Translations under genes and position numbers: made by a program
Notes under the pieces: generated by a model
What the model was told of the DNA's origin: nothing
Seen by the model: only the letters and a program-made list of their open reading frames with translations
The model's database searches: none
Source of the DNA: Dietzia sp. NCCP-2495
Lineage (GTDB): Bacteria; Actinomycetota; Actinomycetes; Mycobacteriales; Mycobacteriaceae
Direction of reading: 5' to 3'
Length of the DNA stretch: 64,000 nucleotides
Assembly: GCF_026011735.1 (NCBI RefSeq)
Contig: NZ_BRVN01000013.1
Location: forward strand, 1 to 64,000
Shown: one piece after another, positions 48,469 to 59,066 of the stretch
How positions within the stretch are numbered: the first letter of the stretch is position 1
How the letters are laid out: the number at the start of each line of letters is the position of its first letter

Positions 48469-51318
48469 ATGGCGAACTCTGACGAGACCCCGACCGGTGA
48501 CCCCGTGGCCGACCGCACCTCGGCCGGTGACACGGCGGCCGGTGAGGCGGTGGCCGGTAAGGCGGTGGCCGGTGAGGCGGCGGCCGGTACCTCGACGACG
48601 GGCGAGGCGGGTCCCGGCACGTCGGACATACCTGCTGTGGACCCACCCGAGCACGCCTCGACTGACACCTCCCTGGACACTTACCCACCCGGCTATCCGC
48701 ATGAATGGGCAGCTGATGTGCTCGGATCCGACGGTCGGGCGGTGCGGATCCGACCGATCGTCCCAGAGGACGCCCCGAAGATCGCACGGTTCCACACGAG
48801 TCTGTCCGAGCGGACGCGGTATCTCCGTTACTTCGGGTCCCGGGACGTGCTGTCGGACCGCGAGCTCGAGCGGATGACCAACGTCGATTACCGCGACCGG
48901 ATGGCGTTCGTCGCCGAACTCGGCGCGGAGGTCATCGGTATGGCGATCTACGAGCGTCTACCTGATTCGACCTTCGCGGAAGTGGCGTTCACCATTTCCG
49001 ATCATCACCAGGGCCGTGGACTCGGCTCTATCTTCCTCGAGCACCTAGCGGGTGCGGCGGCCGAATGCGGAATCGACCACTTCGAGGCGGAGGTGCTCTC
49101 GGAGAACCGATCGATGATCCAGGTCTTCCGGCGGGCGGGGTACGAGATCTCCCGGTCCTTCGACGGGTCCACCCTGCATCTCGAGTTCGCTATCGACCCG
49201 ACCGAGGCGCTCACGAACGTCCGCAACTCGCGAGAGGCCGCCGCCGAGTCCCGCAGCGTCGCGCGTGTACTCACGCCTGGCTCCGTGGCCGTGATCGGTG
49301 CCTCCGACCAGGTGGGCAAGATCGGACACACGGTCCTGCGCAATCTCATCGGGAACGGCTTCTCCGGCCCGGTGTACCCGGTCAACTCCGATGCCCAATC
49401 GGTTCAGTCCGTGCGGGCGTACGCGAGCGTCCGCGACATTCCTGATCCGGTCGATCTCGCCGTGGTGGCTGTACCGGCCGCGTCCATGTCGGAAGTTCTG
49501 GATGACTGCCTGTCGAAGGGCGTGTCCACCCTGGTGGTGATCTCGGCGGGGTTCTCCGACATGGGGAGCGCGGGCGTCGTCTCCGAGCGACGCCTTGTGA
49601 GCGAGGCACGGGCCCACGGGATGCGCGTGGTGGGCCCCAATGCCCTGGGCGTGATCAACACCTCGGCTGACGTGCAGCTCAACGCGACCCTGGCTGAGCA
49701 CGTCCCGGGTGCCGGTCGGGTCGGGTTCTTCTGCCAGTCCGGCGCACTGGGCATCACGATTCTCGCGGCGGCCGCCCGTCGTGGGCTCGGGCTGTCGACC
49801 TTTGTCTCCGCCGGCAACCGTGCCGACCTGTCGGGTAACGACCTACTGCAGTACTGGGACACCGACTCCGCCACCGAGGTCGTCCTGCTCTATCTCGAGA
49901 GCTTCGGTAACGCGCGGAAGTTCTCCCGGATCGCACGACGCGTGGCGCGGAACAAACCCGTCATCGTGGTGCGGCGCGCTGCAGATGACCTGGAATCGGG
50001 GGTCCAGGGTCTCACCGCATCCGCGATCCGCGGATTGTTCCGCGACTCGGGTCTGATCCAGGTCGACTCCATCACCGACCTCTTCGACACCGCCACGTTC
50101 CTCGCGTACCAGCCCCTTCCCGCCGGCAGCCGACTCGGCATCGTCGGCAACTCCTCGGCGGTCGCCCGACTCGGTGGAGATTCCGCTCGTCTGCAGGGGT
50201 TCACCGTCACGCGGTCGGTCGACCTGGGCGCCAGCGCGGGACCGGATGATTTCCGGTCGGCGATCGCCGAAGTGCTCGCCCTCGATGAGGTCGATTCCGT
50301 CCTCACGGTGTTCGTCCCACCGGTCGCGACCGAACCCGGCGGCTACGCCGAGGCGATCCGGGCGGCGGCGGACGGGATGGACAAGCCCGTCGTCAGTACC
50401 TTCCTCGCCGGGGAGGGGCTGCCGGAAGGACTCACGGTCACCGACGACTCCGGTGTGGCCTCCCGCGGATCGATCCCGTCATACCCCTATCCCGAACGAG
50501 CGGTGTCCGCGCTGGTGCGCGCCCGACGGTATGCGGAGTGGCTCGACCGGCCGGCGCAGGAACCCGCGGAGTTCGACGACATCGATCGCGCCCGTGCGCG
50601 AGAACTGGTCGACTCGCTGTGCCACGCCAACGCTGGCGTCCCCGCGTTTGACCTGACCCAGGGCCAGGTGCGTGCGCTGCTCGAATGCTACAGAATCGAC
50701 ATCGTCGACTACCGGGTCGTGGCCGACGTCGACCAGGCGGTGATGGCGGCCGACGAAATGGGGTACCCGGTCGCGGTCAAGGCCATGAGCGAACGGTGGC
50801 GTACCCGCAGCGACCAGTCCGGTGTCCGTCTCGACCTCGAAGACGCCGCCGCCGTCCGACACGCCTTCGACTTCCTCAAGTCGACTACAGGCTCGGGGTC
50901 ACTACATGTGCAGAAGATGGCCACCAAGGGTGTCGCGGTGACGATCCGCGTCGCTGATCACCCGATCTTCGGCTCCCTGATCTCCTTCGGGCTTTCCGGA
51001 CTCCTGTCAGACCTCCTCGCCGATCGTGCGTTCAGCACGCTGCCGATCTCACCGAGCGACGCCGCCACACTGTTGGACCGGCCCCGCGCCGCACCGATTC
51101 TCGCTGGATACGCGGGGGACACCCCGGTCGACAGGGAGGCGCTGATCGAGCTGATGGCGCGTGTGTCCTGTCTCGCCGAGGACGTACCGGAGATGCGCAG
51201 GCTCGCGCTGGATCCCGGGCTCGCCGCACCCGACGGGGTGGCCGTGCTCTATGCGAGCGTCACGCTCGGTACGACGCCGCAGTTCAGCATCGACGAAGGC
51301 CCTCGCCGACTCCGCTGA
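48469..51318 (+). CDS. GNAT acetyltransferase fused to an ADP-forming acyl-CoA synthetase-like module
   Basis: A 949-residue fusion: a low-complexity head with eight GDPVA-like pentapeptides (residues 10-49), a GNAT domain (about 95-240: IRPIVPEDAPKIARF, FTISDHHQGRGLGSIFL), a CoA-binding domain (from VAVIGASDQVGKIGHTVLRN, about 267), a ligase-CoA region and a C-terminal ATP-grasp part (GYPVAVKAM near residue 765). Where NDP-forming enzymes have SHTGAL with the phospho-His, this protein reads GLTASAIRG, without His. It is therefore probably a Pat-type protein acetyltransferase. ATG 48469 has AGGAGGA upstream; it follows acuC by 47 nt. Confidence 0.88.
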   Translation: MANSDETPTGDPVADRTSAGDTAAGEAVAGKAVAGEAAAGTSTTGEAGPGTSDIPAVDPPEHASTDTSLDTYPPGYPHEWAADVLGSDGRAVRIRPIVPEDAPKIARFHTSLSERTRYLRYFGSRDVLSDRELERMTNVDYRDRMAFVAELGAEVIGMAIYERLPDSTFAEVAFTISDHHQGRGLGSIFLEHLAGAAAECGIDHFEAEVLSENRSMIQVFRRAGYEISRSFDGSTLHLEFAIDPTEALTNVRNSREAAAESRSVARVLTPGSVAVIGASDQVGKIGHTVLRNLIGNGFSGPVYPVNSDAQSVQSVRAYASVRDIPDPVDLAVVAVPAASMSEVLDDCLSKGVSTLVVISAGFSDMGSAGVVSERRLVSEARAHGMRVVGPNALGVINTSADVQLNATLAEHVPGAGRVGFFCQSGALGITILAAAARRGLGLSTFVSAGNRADLSGNDLLQYWDTDSATEVVLLYLESFGNARKFSRIARRVARNKPVIVVRRAADDLESGVQGLTASAIRGLFRDSGLIQVDSITDLFDTATFLAYQPLPAGSRLGIVGNSSAVARLGGDSARLQGFTVTRSVDLGASAGPDDFRSAIAEVLALDEVDSVLTVFVPPVATEPGGYAEAIRAAADGMDKPVVSTFLAGEGLPEGLTVTDDSGVASRGSIPSYPYPERAVSALVRARRYAEWLDRPAQEPAEFDDIDRARARELVDSLCHANAGVPAFDLTQGQVRALLECYRIDIVDYRVVADVDQAVMAADEMGYPVAVKAMSERWRTRSDQSGVRLDLEDAAAVRHAFDFLKSTTGSGSLHVQKMATKGVAVTIRVADHPIFGSLISFGLSGLLSDLLADRAFSTLPISPSDAATLLDRPRAAPILAGYAGDTPVDREALIELMARVSCLAEDVPEMRRLALDPGLAAPDGVAVLYASVTLGTTPQFSIDEGPRRLR
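48496..48615 (+). repeat. 15-bp tandem repeat encoding pentapeptides
   Basis: Eight 15-nt units in frame encode GDPVA, DRTSA, GDTAA, GEAVA, GKAVA, GEAAA, GTSTT and GEAGP. Units 4-6 (48541-48585) are the most alike, differing by a few bases. The region is the disordered N-terminal tail of the GNAT fusion. Confidence 0.85.
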
Positions 51319-51330
51319 GCGCCCCCGACG

Positions 51331-51368
51331 ACTCGACCCCGCCTCGTGTGTACGAGACGGGGTCGAGT
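51331..51368. terminator. Bidirectional terminator between the GNAT fusion and sigB
   Basis: A 17-position stem with one mismatch (51331-51347 with 51352-51368) and a 4-nt GTGT loop lies between two converging genes. Confidence 0.88.
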
Positions 51369-51433
51369 GCTACCCGGAGCGTCAGGGGGATGGCGTGTAG
51401 GGAACTGCGCGCCAGCGTTCCGGCGGGCCGGGG

Positions 51434-52402
51434 TCAGCCGGCGTAGGAGCGGAGCTTGTCCGCCCGCTGGCCCTCACGGAGCTTGGCCATGACCTCACGC
51501 TCGATCTGGCGGACGCGCTCGCGGGAGAGCCCGAAGCGCTTCCCGATCTGGTCCAAGGTCCGCGGCTGGCCGTCGTTGAGGCCGAACCGCAGGGTGATGA
51601 CCTGCTGCTCACGCTCCTCGAGTGTCGACAGCACGGCACGCACGTCGGAATGCATGACGCTCGTGACGACCGTGTTCTCGGCGCTGATCGCCTCGGCGTC
51701 CTCGATGAAGTCGCCGAGCGGTGCCTCCTCGTCGGCGCCGACGGGCATGTCCAGGCTCACCGGGTCACGGGAGTGATCGAGGAGTTCCTCGATCTTGTGT
51801 GCCGGGATGCCGGACTCCTCGGCAAGCTCCTCCAGAGTGGACTCACGCCCGAGCTGCTGGTGCAGCTCACGCTTGATGCGCGCGAGCTTGTTGACCTGCT
51901 CGACCAGGTGCACCGGGAGACGAATGGTGCGGGACTGATCGGCCATTCCACGCGTGATGGCCTGACGGATCCACCACGTGGCGTAGGTCGAGAACTTGAA
52001 GCCCTTCGCGTAGTCGAACTTCTCCATGGCGCGGATCAGACCCAGGTTGCCCTCCTGGATCAGGTCCAGAAGCGGCATACCGCGACCGGTGTAACGCTTG
52101 GCCAGGGAGACGACCAGACGCAGGTTCGCCTCGAGGAGATGGGCGCGGGCCGCCTCGCCCTCCCGGACGATGGTCGCCAGATCGGCCTTACGAACCGGGC
52201 TCATGCGCTTCTTGGTCTCGAGAAGATGCTTGGCGTACAGCCCGGCCTCGATGCGCTTCGACAGCTCCACCTCGTCCTCTGCCTTGAGCAGAGCGGTCTT
52301 GCCGATCCCGTTCAGGTAGACGCGGACGAGGTCGGCGCTGGGGCTCTGGCCTTCCGAATCCGCCCCCGTCCGAAGATCCGATCGGGTGGTGGCTGACGTC
52401 AT
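51434..52402 (-). CDS. sigB: RNA polymerase sigma factor SigB
   Basis: SigB is the non-essential principal-like sigma factor for stress and stationary phase. The 322-residue protein has sigma70 regions 1.2-4.2: [52 protein letters not shown] and [19 protein letters not shown]. It lacks the long N-terminal extension of SigA. ATG 52402 has AGGAGGAGG upstream. A GGGAAC-N17-CGTT element upstream suggests control by an ECF sigma factor. Confidence 0.95.
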   Translation of the reverse strand: MTSATTRSDLRTGADSEGQSPSADLVRVYLNGIGKTALLKAEDEVELSKRIEAGLYAKHLLETKKRMSPVRKADLATIVREGEAARAHLLEANLRLVVSLAKRYTGRGMPLLDLIQEGNLGLIRAMEKFDYAKGFKFSTYATWWIRQAITRGMADQSRTIRLPVHLVEQVNKLARIKRELHQQLGRESTLEELAEESGIPAHKIEELLDHSRDPVSLDMPVGADEEAPLGDFIEDAEAISAENTVVTSVMHSDVRAVLSTLEEREQQVITLRFGLNDGQPRTLDQIGKRFGLSRERVRQIEREVMAKLREGQRADKLRSYAG

Positions 52403-52497
52403 GTCTCCTCCTCCTGCCGCGCCCTGTGACGGGGCTGGCGTTCGGTCGCTGGTGGACGGATCAGGCTCGTGTCCGGATTCCGGTCACGTACACCTAC

Positions 52498-52524
52498 AAC
52501 GGAGGGGGTGCCCGGAATGTTCCC
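52498..52524 (-). promoter_or_regulatory. ECF (SigE/SigH-type) promoter of sigB
   Basis: On the minus strand GGGAAC (52524-52519) and CGTT (52501-52498) are separated by 17 nt, matching the GGAAC-N16-18-CGTT consensus of SigE/SigH promoters in mycobacteria and corynebacteria. The predicted start lies near 52490, giving a leader of about 90 nt before the sigB ATG. Established knowledge: sigB is a target of SigE/SigH in relatives. Confidence 0.7.
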
Positions 52525-52565
52525 GGGAGAATGATTTCGGTCACGGCGTGTGACGAAATGGTCCG

Positions 52566-53003
52566 TCAGCGACTGCCGGGCGTCTCGACGAGCACTGTGA
52601 ACGGACCGTCGTTGACCGAGTGGACCTGCATCATCGCGCCGAACGAGCCGGTCGACACCTCGAGCCCACGGTCGCGGAGGCCTGTCACCACCGCCTCGAC
52701 CAGCGGCTCGGCGATCTCGCCCTTCGCCGCCCTCACCCACGACGGGCGCCTGCCCTTGGCCGTGGATCCCATCAGGGTGAACTGACTCACCACGAGGACC
52801 GGAGCTCCGACCTCCGCGGCGCTCCGTTCGTCCCGCAGGATTCGTAGATCGGAGATTTTGCGGACCATCGTGGCGACGTCGGCGTCGTCGTCGTCGACCG
52901 AGACCCCCACCAGCACCAACAGTCCGGGGCCGGAGAGGGCTCCCACCACCTCGCCCCCGACGGTGACCGACGCCTCGGTGACGCGCGAGATCACCGCCTT
53001 CAC
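52566..53003 (-). CDS. dtd: D-aminoacyl-tRNA deacylase
   Basis: Dtd removes D-amino acids mischarged on tRNA. The 145-residue protein shows the two conserved motifs: [17 protein letters not shown] with the catalytic Thr, and [12 protein letters not shown] in place of the usual NxGPVT. It begins [21 protein letters not shown], typical. ATG 53003 overlaps the methyltransferase stop by 4 nt. Confidence 0.94.
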   Translation of the reverse strand: MKAVISRVTEASVTVGGEVVGALSGPGLLVLVGVSVDDDDADVATMVRKISDLRILRDERSAAEVGAPVLVVSQFTLMGSTAKGRRPSWVRAAKGEIAEPLVEAVVTGLRDRGLEVSTGSFGAMMQVHSVNDGPFTVLVETPGSR

Positions 53004-54679
53004 GTCCCACGCTCCTCGTCTGAGGGCGGCAGGTCGGATTCGTCGGACTGCCGCGGCGCGACCTCGTCGGACTGCCGCGGCGCGGCCCTGTCGGACGCCG
53101 ACAGTGCGGCCGCGCCGGGCGGTACCAGGCCCGGCACCCCCACGGGCACCAGGACACCGTGCAGGAACAGGTCGGCCACCACCCGACGGACAGGCCCGGA
53201 AAGCTCGTCGGGATCGGCGCCAGTCGCGGCCGCGGCGAGGATCACCAGGTCCTCCAGCGGCAACGCCCCGGTCCGCGCACCGCGCAACACCGTCGCGGTG
53301 AACCTATCGATCTCGTGCCGCCACCGCGCGCCGGTGACGCGCTCGACCACGACTGTCTCGCTCTCCGACGGACCGCCCTCGGCGTCGGTCGGGGCGAGGG
53401 GCGTCGGGGCGAGGGACTCGGACACGTGCAGACGGACGTCGGGGGACAGGGTGAACACGGTCGAATTCAGGGCGACGTCCTCGCCACCGAGTCGCTCGGC
53501 GGTCTCCCGCAGCCAGGCCGTGCGCCCGAAGTAGGCCTCCGCCTCGTCCCCGAGCCCCGCATCGAAAGGGTGGGAGAGATCCTCACACAACACCGATGAC
53601 GGACCGTCGACCCTGCGCAGATAGACGTAACCGAACCCGATACCCGCGACATCGTTGTCGCGGAAATGGTCGAGCCAGCGGTCCGCGGCACGCCACATGG
53701 ACTCGTCCCGCGGGTCCATCCCCTCGTCGGTCAGCCACGTCCAGACGTACAGGCCGGGATCCGAGGTGTCCCTGCGGAGAATCCACGCATCCACGCCCTC
53801 GGCCGGGATCCACGAGGCGACGTGCGTCCGCCAGTCGACCTCCTCGCGCTCGACCCAGGACGCGAGCATCACCGCGGTCCCGCCATCAGCGAGGAACTCG
53901 GGCGCCTCCGAGACGACCGTCCGGCTGGCTCCGTCCAATGACAGACCCGACTCCCGGTAGGAGTGCCCCGTCTCCGGCGGGCCCACCACGAACGGCGGAT
54001 TGGCCACGATCCGGTCGAACCGGCGGCCGGAGACCGGCTCGAACCACGGCCCCCGGAGTAGCTCCCCGGACAGCGAGTTGATCGCCAGTGTCGCCTCCGC
54101 CAATTCGAGACAGCGCGGCGTGATGTCGGTCCCCGTCCCCGCGGCCCCGGAGTCGAGCGCATGGACCAGCTGCACGCCGCTACCGGTGCCGAGATCGAGG
54201 ACCGACCCGACCGGCGACGAGGGGGTGATCCGGAGCAGCGACAGGGTCGCCTGGCCGACCCCGAGGACGTGGTCGGGACGTGTGACGGTGTGCACCATCG
54301 ACCCGTCGACGTCCGAGAAGATCCAGCGGGTCCCGTGACCGAGGTCGACCGGCCGGAGATCGACGAGCGCCCGCACCGCGTCGGCAGCGCATTCCCACAG
54401 TCCGGCGCGCACGCCGTCGCTCACGGCCACGTCCGTCAGGAGCGCCTCGACCTCGGACCGGGGGAGAGCGTCGCCCAGGACGAAGAGCCGGAGAAGGGCA
54501 CCGGTAGCGCCGGCCCCGCGTGCGCTCCGCCGGACGAACGCCGCGTCCGAGCGGCCCAGAGCGTCGACCGCGTCCGAACCGAGCGCGTCCTCGAGCCCCG
54601 GAACCGTGTAACCGTGCCGGCGGAACGCCTTGGCCAGGGCGGGGGACAGGCCCGTCAGGGAGGGGGTGGTACCGGTCAC
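53000..54679 (-). CDS. Class I SAM methyltransferase, release-factor-methylase-like
   Basis: A 559-residue protein with an N-terminal helical domain (about 1-135), a SAM Rossmann domain ([32 protein letters not shown]) and the NPPF motif in [14 protein letters not shown], which is typical of N5-glutamine and N6-adenine methylases. A third region follows, ending in a repeated tail (APRQSDE). Similar actinobacterial proteins have no defined substrate. The GTG start overlaps the DUF3099 stop, and it overlaps dtd; DUF3099, this gene and dtd form one transcription unit. Confidence 0.82.
   Translation of the reverse strand: MTGTTPSLTGLSPALAKAFRRHGYTVPGLEDALGSDAVDALGRSDAAFVRRSARGAGATGALLRLFVLGDALPRSEVEALLTDVAVSDGVRAGLWECAADAVRALVDLRPVDLGHGTRWIFSDVDGSMVHTVTRPDHVLGVGQATLSLLRITPSSPVGSVLDLGTGSGVQLVHALDSGAAGTGTDITPRCLELAEATLAINSLSGELLRGPWFEPVSGRRFDRIVANPPFVVGPPETGHSYRESGLSLDGASRTVVSEAPEFLADGGTAVMLASWVEREEVDWRTHVASWIPAEGVDAWILRRDTSDPGLYVWTWLTDEGMDPRDESMWRAADRWLDHFRDNDVAGIGFGYVYLRRVDGPSSVLCEDLSHPFDAGLGDEAEAYFGRTAWLRETAERLGGEDVALNSTVFTLSPDVRLHVSESLAPTPLAPTDAEGGPSESETVVVERVTGARWRHEIDRFTATVLRGARTGALPLEDLVILAAAATGADPDELSGPVRRVVADLFLHGVLVPVGVPGLVPPGAAALSASDRAAPRQSDEVAPRQSDESDLPPSDEERGT
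53039..53087 (-). repeat. 24-bp duplication in the methyltransferase tail
   Basis: Two near-identical 24-nt units built on TCGTCGGACTGCCGCGGCGC (plus strand) encode the duplicated APRQSDE peptide at the C-terminus of the methyltransferase. Confidence 0.6.
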
Positions 54680-55206
54680 TGTGTCGTGTCGCTCTCGTCG
54701 GTGGTGGTGGTGGCGGGCTCGTCGGCGGGGTCCGTGGTGGCGCGGGGACCGGTCTCCCGACCGGTCTCGTCTCCGCCCGTGCCCGTGCCCGCGCCTTCGC
54801 CTTCGCGCTCGCCGCGACGCTCCTGTGCCGCGTGCTCAGAGGACGTCGGACCGCCGGTGAGACCGGCCGGCAACCGGACCTGGGTCGGGGTGCCGAGCCT
54901 GCCGGCGGTGTACGCCCTCGCCTGGGACTTGGGCAGCGGCGGTCTGTCGTTGGCGCCGATCACCGCGATCCAGGGGATGGGGATGGACCCGCCCACGATC
55001 GCCAACGCGATCCACGGGTTGTTCCAGATCGCGAGGGACCCGGCGGCCAGCAGGAGTGCCGGGATGCGGATGCTCATCAGCAGGAAGTACCGCTTCTTAC
55101 GAGCGGCGAGTTCGTCCCGGTAGGACTCGCGTGCCCCGGTGATGACGACGGGACGGGAGGTGTCGTCCCGATCGTCGGACCGGTGTCGCCGGAACTCGGG
55201 TGCCAT
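54676..55206 (-). CDS. DUF3099 membrane protein
   Basis: A 176-residue protein with two close membrane helices (about 42-60 IRIPALLLAAGSLAIW and 65-85 IALAIVGGSIPIPWIAVIGA) preceded by a basic segment, and a long acidic/Gly/Thr-rich C-terminal tail. Matches DUF3099 (RVP-like YFLLMSIRIP, GSIPIPWIAV). ATG 55206 is used. Function unknown; related genes in mycobacteria (e.g. Rv2709) sit beside sigB, as here. Confidence 0.78.
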   Translation of the reverse strand: MAPEFRRHRSDDRDDTSRPVVITGARESYRDELAARKKRYFLLMSIRIPALLLAAGSLAIWNNPWIALAIVGGSIPIPWIAVIGANDRPPLPKSQARAYTAGRLGTPTQVRLPAGLTGGPTSSEHAAQERRGEREGEGAGTGTGGDETGRETGPRATTDPADEPATTTTDESDTTQ

Positions 55207-55278
55207 GGATCCCAAACTACTCCGGCCCCGGCGCTGGAGCGTTGGCGCGGTGACAGTCGGGTGCGGCATCATGAGGGG

Positions 55279-55524
55279 GTGAGCACCACCCGGACAAAGA
55301 CACTCGAGCGTCCCGAGGTCACTACGACCGAGGAGACGGAGGACGACGCCCCGAAGTTCTTCCACTACGTGGACAAGAGCAAGATCGCCGAGAGCGCGGT
55401 CATGGGCACCTATGTGATCGCCCTGTGCGGTGAGGTCTTCCCGGTCACCCGTTCGGCGAAGCCCGGATCACCGGTCTGCCCTGAGTGCAAGCGCGTCTAC
55501 GAGTCGCTGAAGCCTGGTGAGTAG
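55279..55524 (+). CDS. DUF3039 zinc-ribbon protein
   Basis: An 81-residue protein with HYVDKSKIAESAVMGTYVIALCGEVF-type DUF3039 sequence and a probable zinc site combining the Cys of ALCGEVF and the pair in PVCPECKRVY. It begins at GTG 55279 and overlaps the helicase start by 8 nt, indicating coupling. Divergent from DUF3099. Function unknown. Confidence 0.85.
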   Translation: MSTTRTKTLERPEVTTTEETEDDAPKFFHYVDKSKIAESAVMGTYVIALCGEVFPVTRSAKPGSPVCPECKRVYESLKPGE

Positions 55525-57352
55525 TCCCGGAGCGGTCCCGGGCACGCAGGATCAGACCGCAGCACCCGCCGCTACGCCGGCCGCGGGGGGATCTCTGCGT
55601 GCCTGGCAGCGCACCGCACTGCGCAAGTACCTCATGGCACGGCCCAAGGACTTCCTCGCCGTGGCGACGCCCGGTGCAGGAAAGACGACCTTCGGACTCC
55701 GCGTAGCGAGCGAGCTGCTCGCGGACCGGACCATCGACACGATCACAGTCGTGGCACCGACCGAGCACCTCAAGTATCAGTGGGCTGCCTCGGCTGCACG
55801 CAACGGCATCCTCCTCGACCCCGAGTACTCGAACTCCTCCGGCGCCCTGCCGCCCGAGTTCCACGGCGTGGTGGTGACCTACGCGCAGGTCGCTGCGCAC
55901 CCGTTCAAACACCGCCAGCGCACGGCGTCGCGGCGCACACTGGTCGTCCTCGACGAGATCCATCACGGCGGAGACGCGAAGAGCTGGGGTGACGCGATCC
56001 GGGAGGCGTTCGAGGACGCCGAGCGTCGTCTCGCGTTGACGGGAACCCCGTTCCGGTCCGACGACAGCCCGATCCCGTTCGTCACGTACGAACCCGACGG
56101 GCAGGGGCACCAGCGCTCGAAGGCTGATCACACGTACGGCTACGCCGACGCGCTGGCCGACGGTGTCGTGCGGCCGGTCGTGTTCCTCGCCTACTCGGGC
56201 GAGGCCCGGTGGCGTACCAACGCGGGCGAAGAGTTTTCCGCGCGCCTCGGTGAACCGCTCAGTGCCGACCAGACGTCACGCGCGTGGCGGGTCGCCCTCG
56301 ACCCCCACGGTGACTGGATGCCCGCGGTCCTGCAGGCCGCCCACACTCGGCTCCGTCAGGTCCGGGCCGGGGGAGTGCCGGACGCCGGCGGACTGGTGAT
56401 CGCCACCGACCAGGAGCGCGCCCGCGAGTACGCCGCACTGCTGACCGAGATCAGTGGCACGGCCCCGACCGTCGTCCTGTCCGACGACCCGACCGCATCG
56501 AGCCGGATCGACGCCTTCTCGGAGTCGGACGACGAGTGGATGGTCGCCGTGCGCATGGTGTCCGAGGGCGTCGACGTGCCCCGCCTGAGCGTGGGCGTGT
56601 ACGCGACGAGCGCCTCGACGCCGCTGTACTTCGCGCAGGCGATCGGCCGCTTCGTCCGCTCGCGACGCCCGGGCGAGACCGCGTCGGTGTTCCTGCCGTC
56701 CGTCCCCGTGCTGCTGGACCTGGCCTCGAAGATGGAGGCCCAGCGCGACCACGTCCTGGGGAAGCCGCACCGCGAGGAGTCGCTGGAGGACCAGCTCCTC
56801 GCGCAGGCGAATCAGCAACAGGACGAGAAGACCGACGACGACGAGGACGGCGGCTACATCTCGCTGGGCGCCGACGCCGAACTCGACCAGATCGTGTACG
56901 AGGGATCCTCGTACGGCACCGCGACGTTCGCCGGAAGTGAGGAGGAGGCCGACTACATCGGGCTTCCCGGTCTCCTGGGTGCGGATGACGTGAAGGCGCT
57001 CCTCCGCCAGCGTGAGAAGGAGCAGGTCAAGCACCGCTCCGCATCACACGCGTCCGGGACGGGCCAGGTGGCCGTGGTGGGCGCCGATCCCGCGATGGCC
57101 GGGACCACGCTGCCCGGCAACTCCAGCGGGCCCGGAGCGAATGCCGGCGCCGCCGAGCGCGTGGCCACGGCGGCCGAGCTCAAGGATCTGCGCCGGCAGC
57201 TCAACACACTGGTGTCGGTGTACTCGGGACGACTCGGCAAATCGCACGGGGCGATCCACTCACAGCTGCGTAACGCCTGTGGCGGTCCTCCGGTGCCGAT
57301 GGCGTCGGCCGACCAGATCCGGGAGCGCATCTCCACGCTTCGTTCGTGGTGA
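55517..57352 (+). CDS. XPB-like DEAD/DEAH box helicase
   Basis: A 611-residue SF2 helicase: LRAWQRTAL near the N-terminus, Walker A VATPGAGKTTFGLR, DEAH-type motif II LVVLDEIHHGGD, motif III LALTGTPFRSDD, and motifs V-VI MVSEGVDVPRLSVGVYATSAS ... QAIGRFVRSRRPGE. The C-terminal ~170 residues are acidic and then variable. Homologues occur across actinobacteria and are classed with the XPB/type III restriction-like helicases; no methylase or nuclease partner is nearby, so it is not a restriction system. GTG 55517 overlaps the DUF3039 gene. Confidence 0.87.
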   Translation: MSSPGAVPGTQDQTAAPAATPAAGGSLRAWQRTALRKYLMARPKDFLAVATPGAGKTTFGLRVASELLADRTIDTITVVAPTEHLKYQWAASAARNGILLDPEYSNSSGALPPEFHGVVVTYAQVAAHPFKHRQRTASRRTLVVLDEIHHGGDAKSWGDAIREAFEDAERRLALTGTPFRSDDSPIPFVTYEPDGQGHQRSKADHTYGYADALADGVVRPVVFLAYSGEARWRTNAGEEFSARLGEPLSADQTSRAWRVALDPHGDWMPAVLQAAHTRLRQVRAGGVPDAGGLVIATDQERAREYAALLTEISGTAPTVVLSDDPTASSRIDAFSESDDEWMVAVRMVSEGVDVPRLSVGVYATSASTPLYFAQAIGRFVRSRRPGETASVFLPSVPVLLDLASKMEAQRDHVLGKPHREESLEDQLLAQANQQQDEKTDDDEDGGYISLGADAELDQIVYEGSSYGTATFAGSEEEADYIGLPGLLGADDVKALLRQREKEQVKHRSASHASGTGQVAVVGADPAMAGTTLPGNSSGPGANAGAAERVATAAELKDLRRQLNTLVSVYSGRLGKSHGAIHSQLRNACGGPPVPMASADQIRERISTLRSW

Positions 57353-57395
57353 GGGAGCGCCGATTCACCACCGACAAGAGACGACCCACGCAAGG

Positions 57396-57440
57396 ACGAC
57401 CCACGCCGCGCATCCGGTCTCGGATGGCGGCGTGGGTCGT
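57396..57440. terminator. Strong bidirectional terminator between the helicase and sigA
   Basis: A 14-bp perfect stem (57396-57409 with 57427-57440) plus an inner 6-bp stem (57411-57416 with 57421-57426) with one bulge and a 4-nt loop. The outer arm ACGACCCACGC is also present once just upstream (57381-57391). Confidence 0.9.
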
Positions 57441-57479
57441 TAGTCCAGTCCTGACTCGTATGTGAGCCGAGGCGTTCTA

Positions 57480-58886
<1,407 letters not shown>

Positions 58887-59016
58887 AAACGCCCCTTCAC
58901 AACCGAAAGCTGAACTGGATACGAGGATCGGTGCCGCGTTTCGGTGCAGACACTTGAGCCGTCCGCCTCGCGGTACCGGGCCCGTCCCCGGCCGGTACGT
59001 GATCCCGGCCTGCGCC

Positions 59017-59022
59017 ATTGTA
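59017..59022 (-). promoter_or_regulatory. Candidate -10 box of the sigA promoter
   Basis: TACAAT on the minus strand (59022-59017) inside CGTTACAATGG is a good -10 hexamer, and about 125 nt separates it from the sigA GTG. No convincing -35 is present at 17 nt, which is common in actinobacterial promoters. Confidence 0.5.
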
Positions 59023-59066
59023 ACGATGATCCGGCCCGAGGGTCGCATCCGGCGGGGTTGATCCGG

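Noticed and set aside
55517-57352. Helicase considered as part of a restriction or phage-defence system
   Set aside because: No methylase, nuclease or other defence gene is adjacent; DUF3039 and sigA neighbours are housekeeping.
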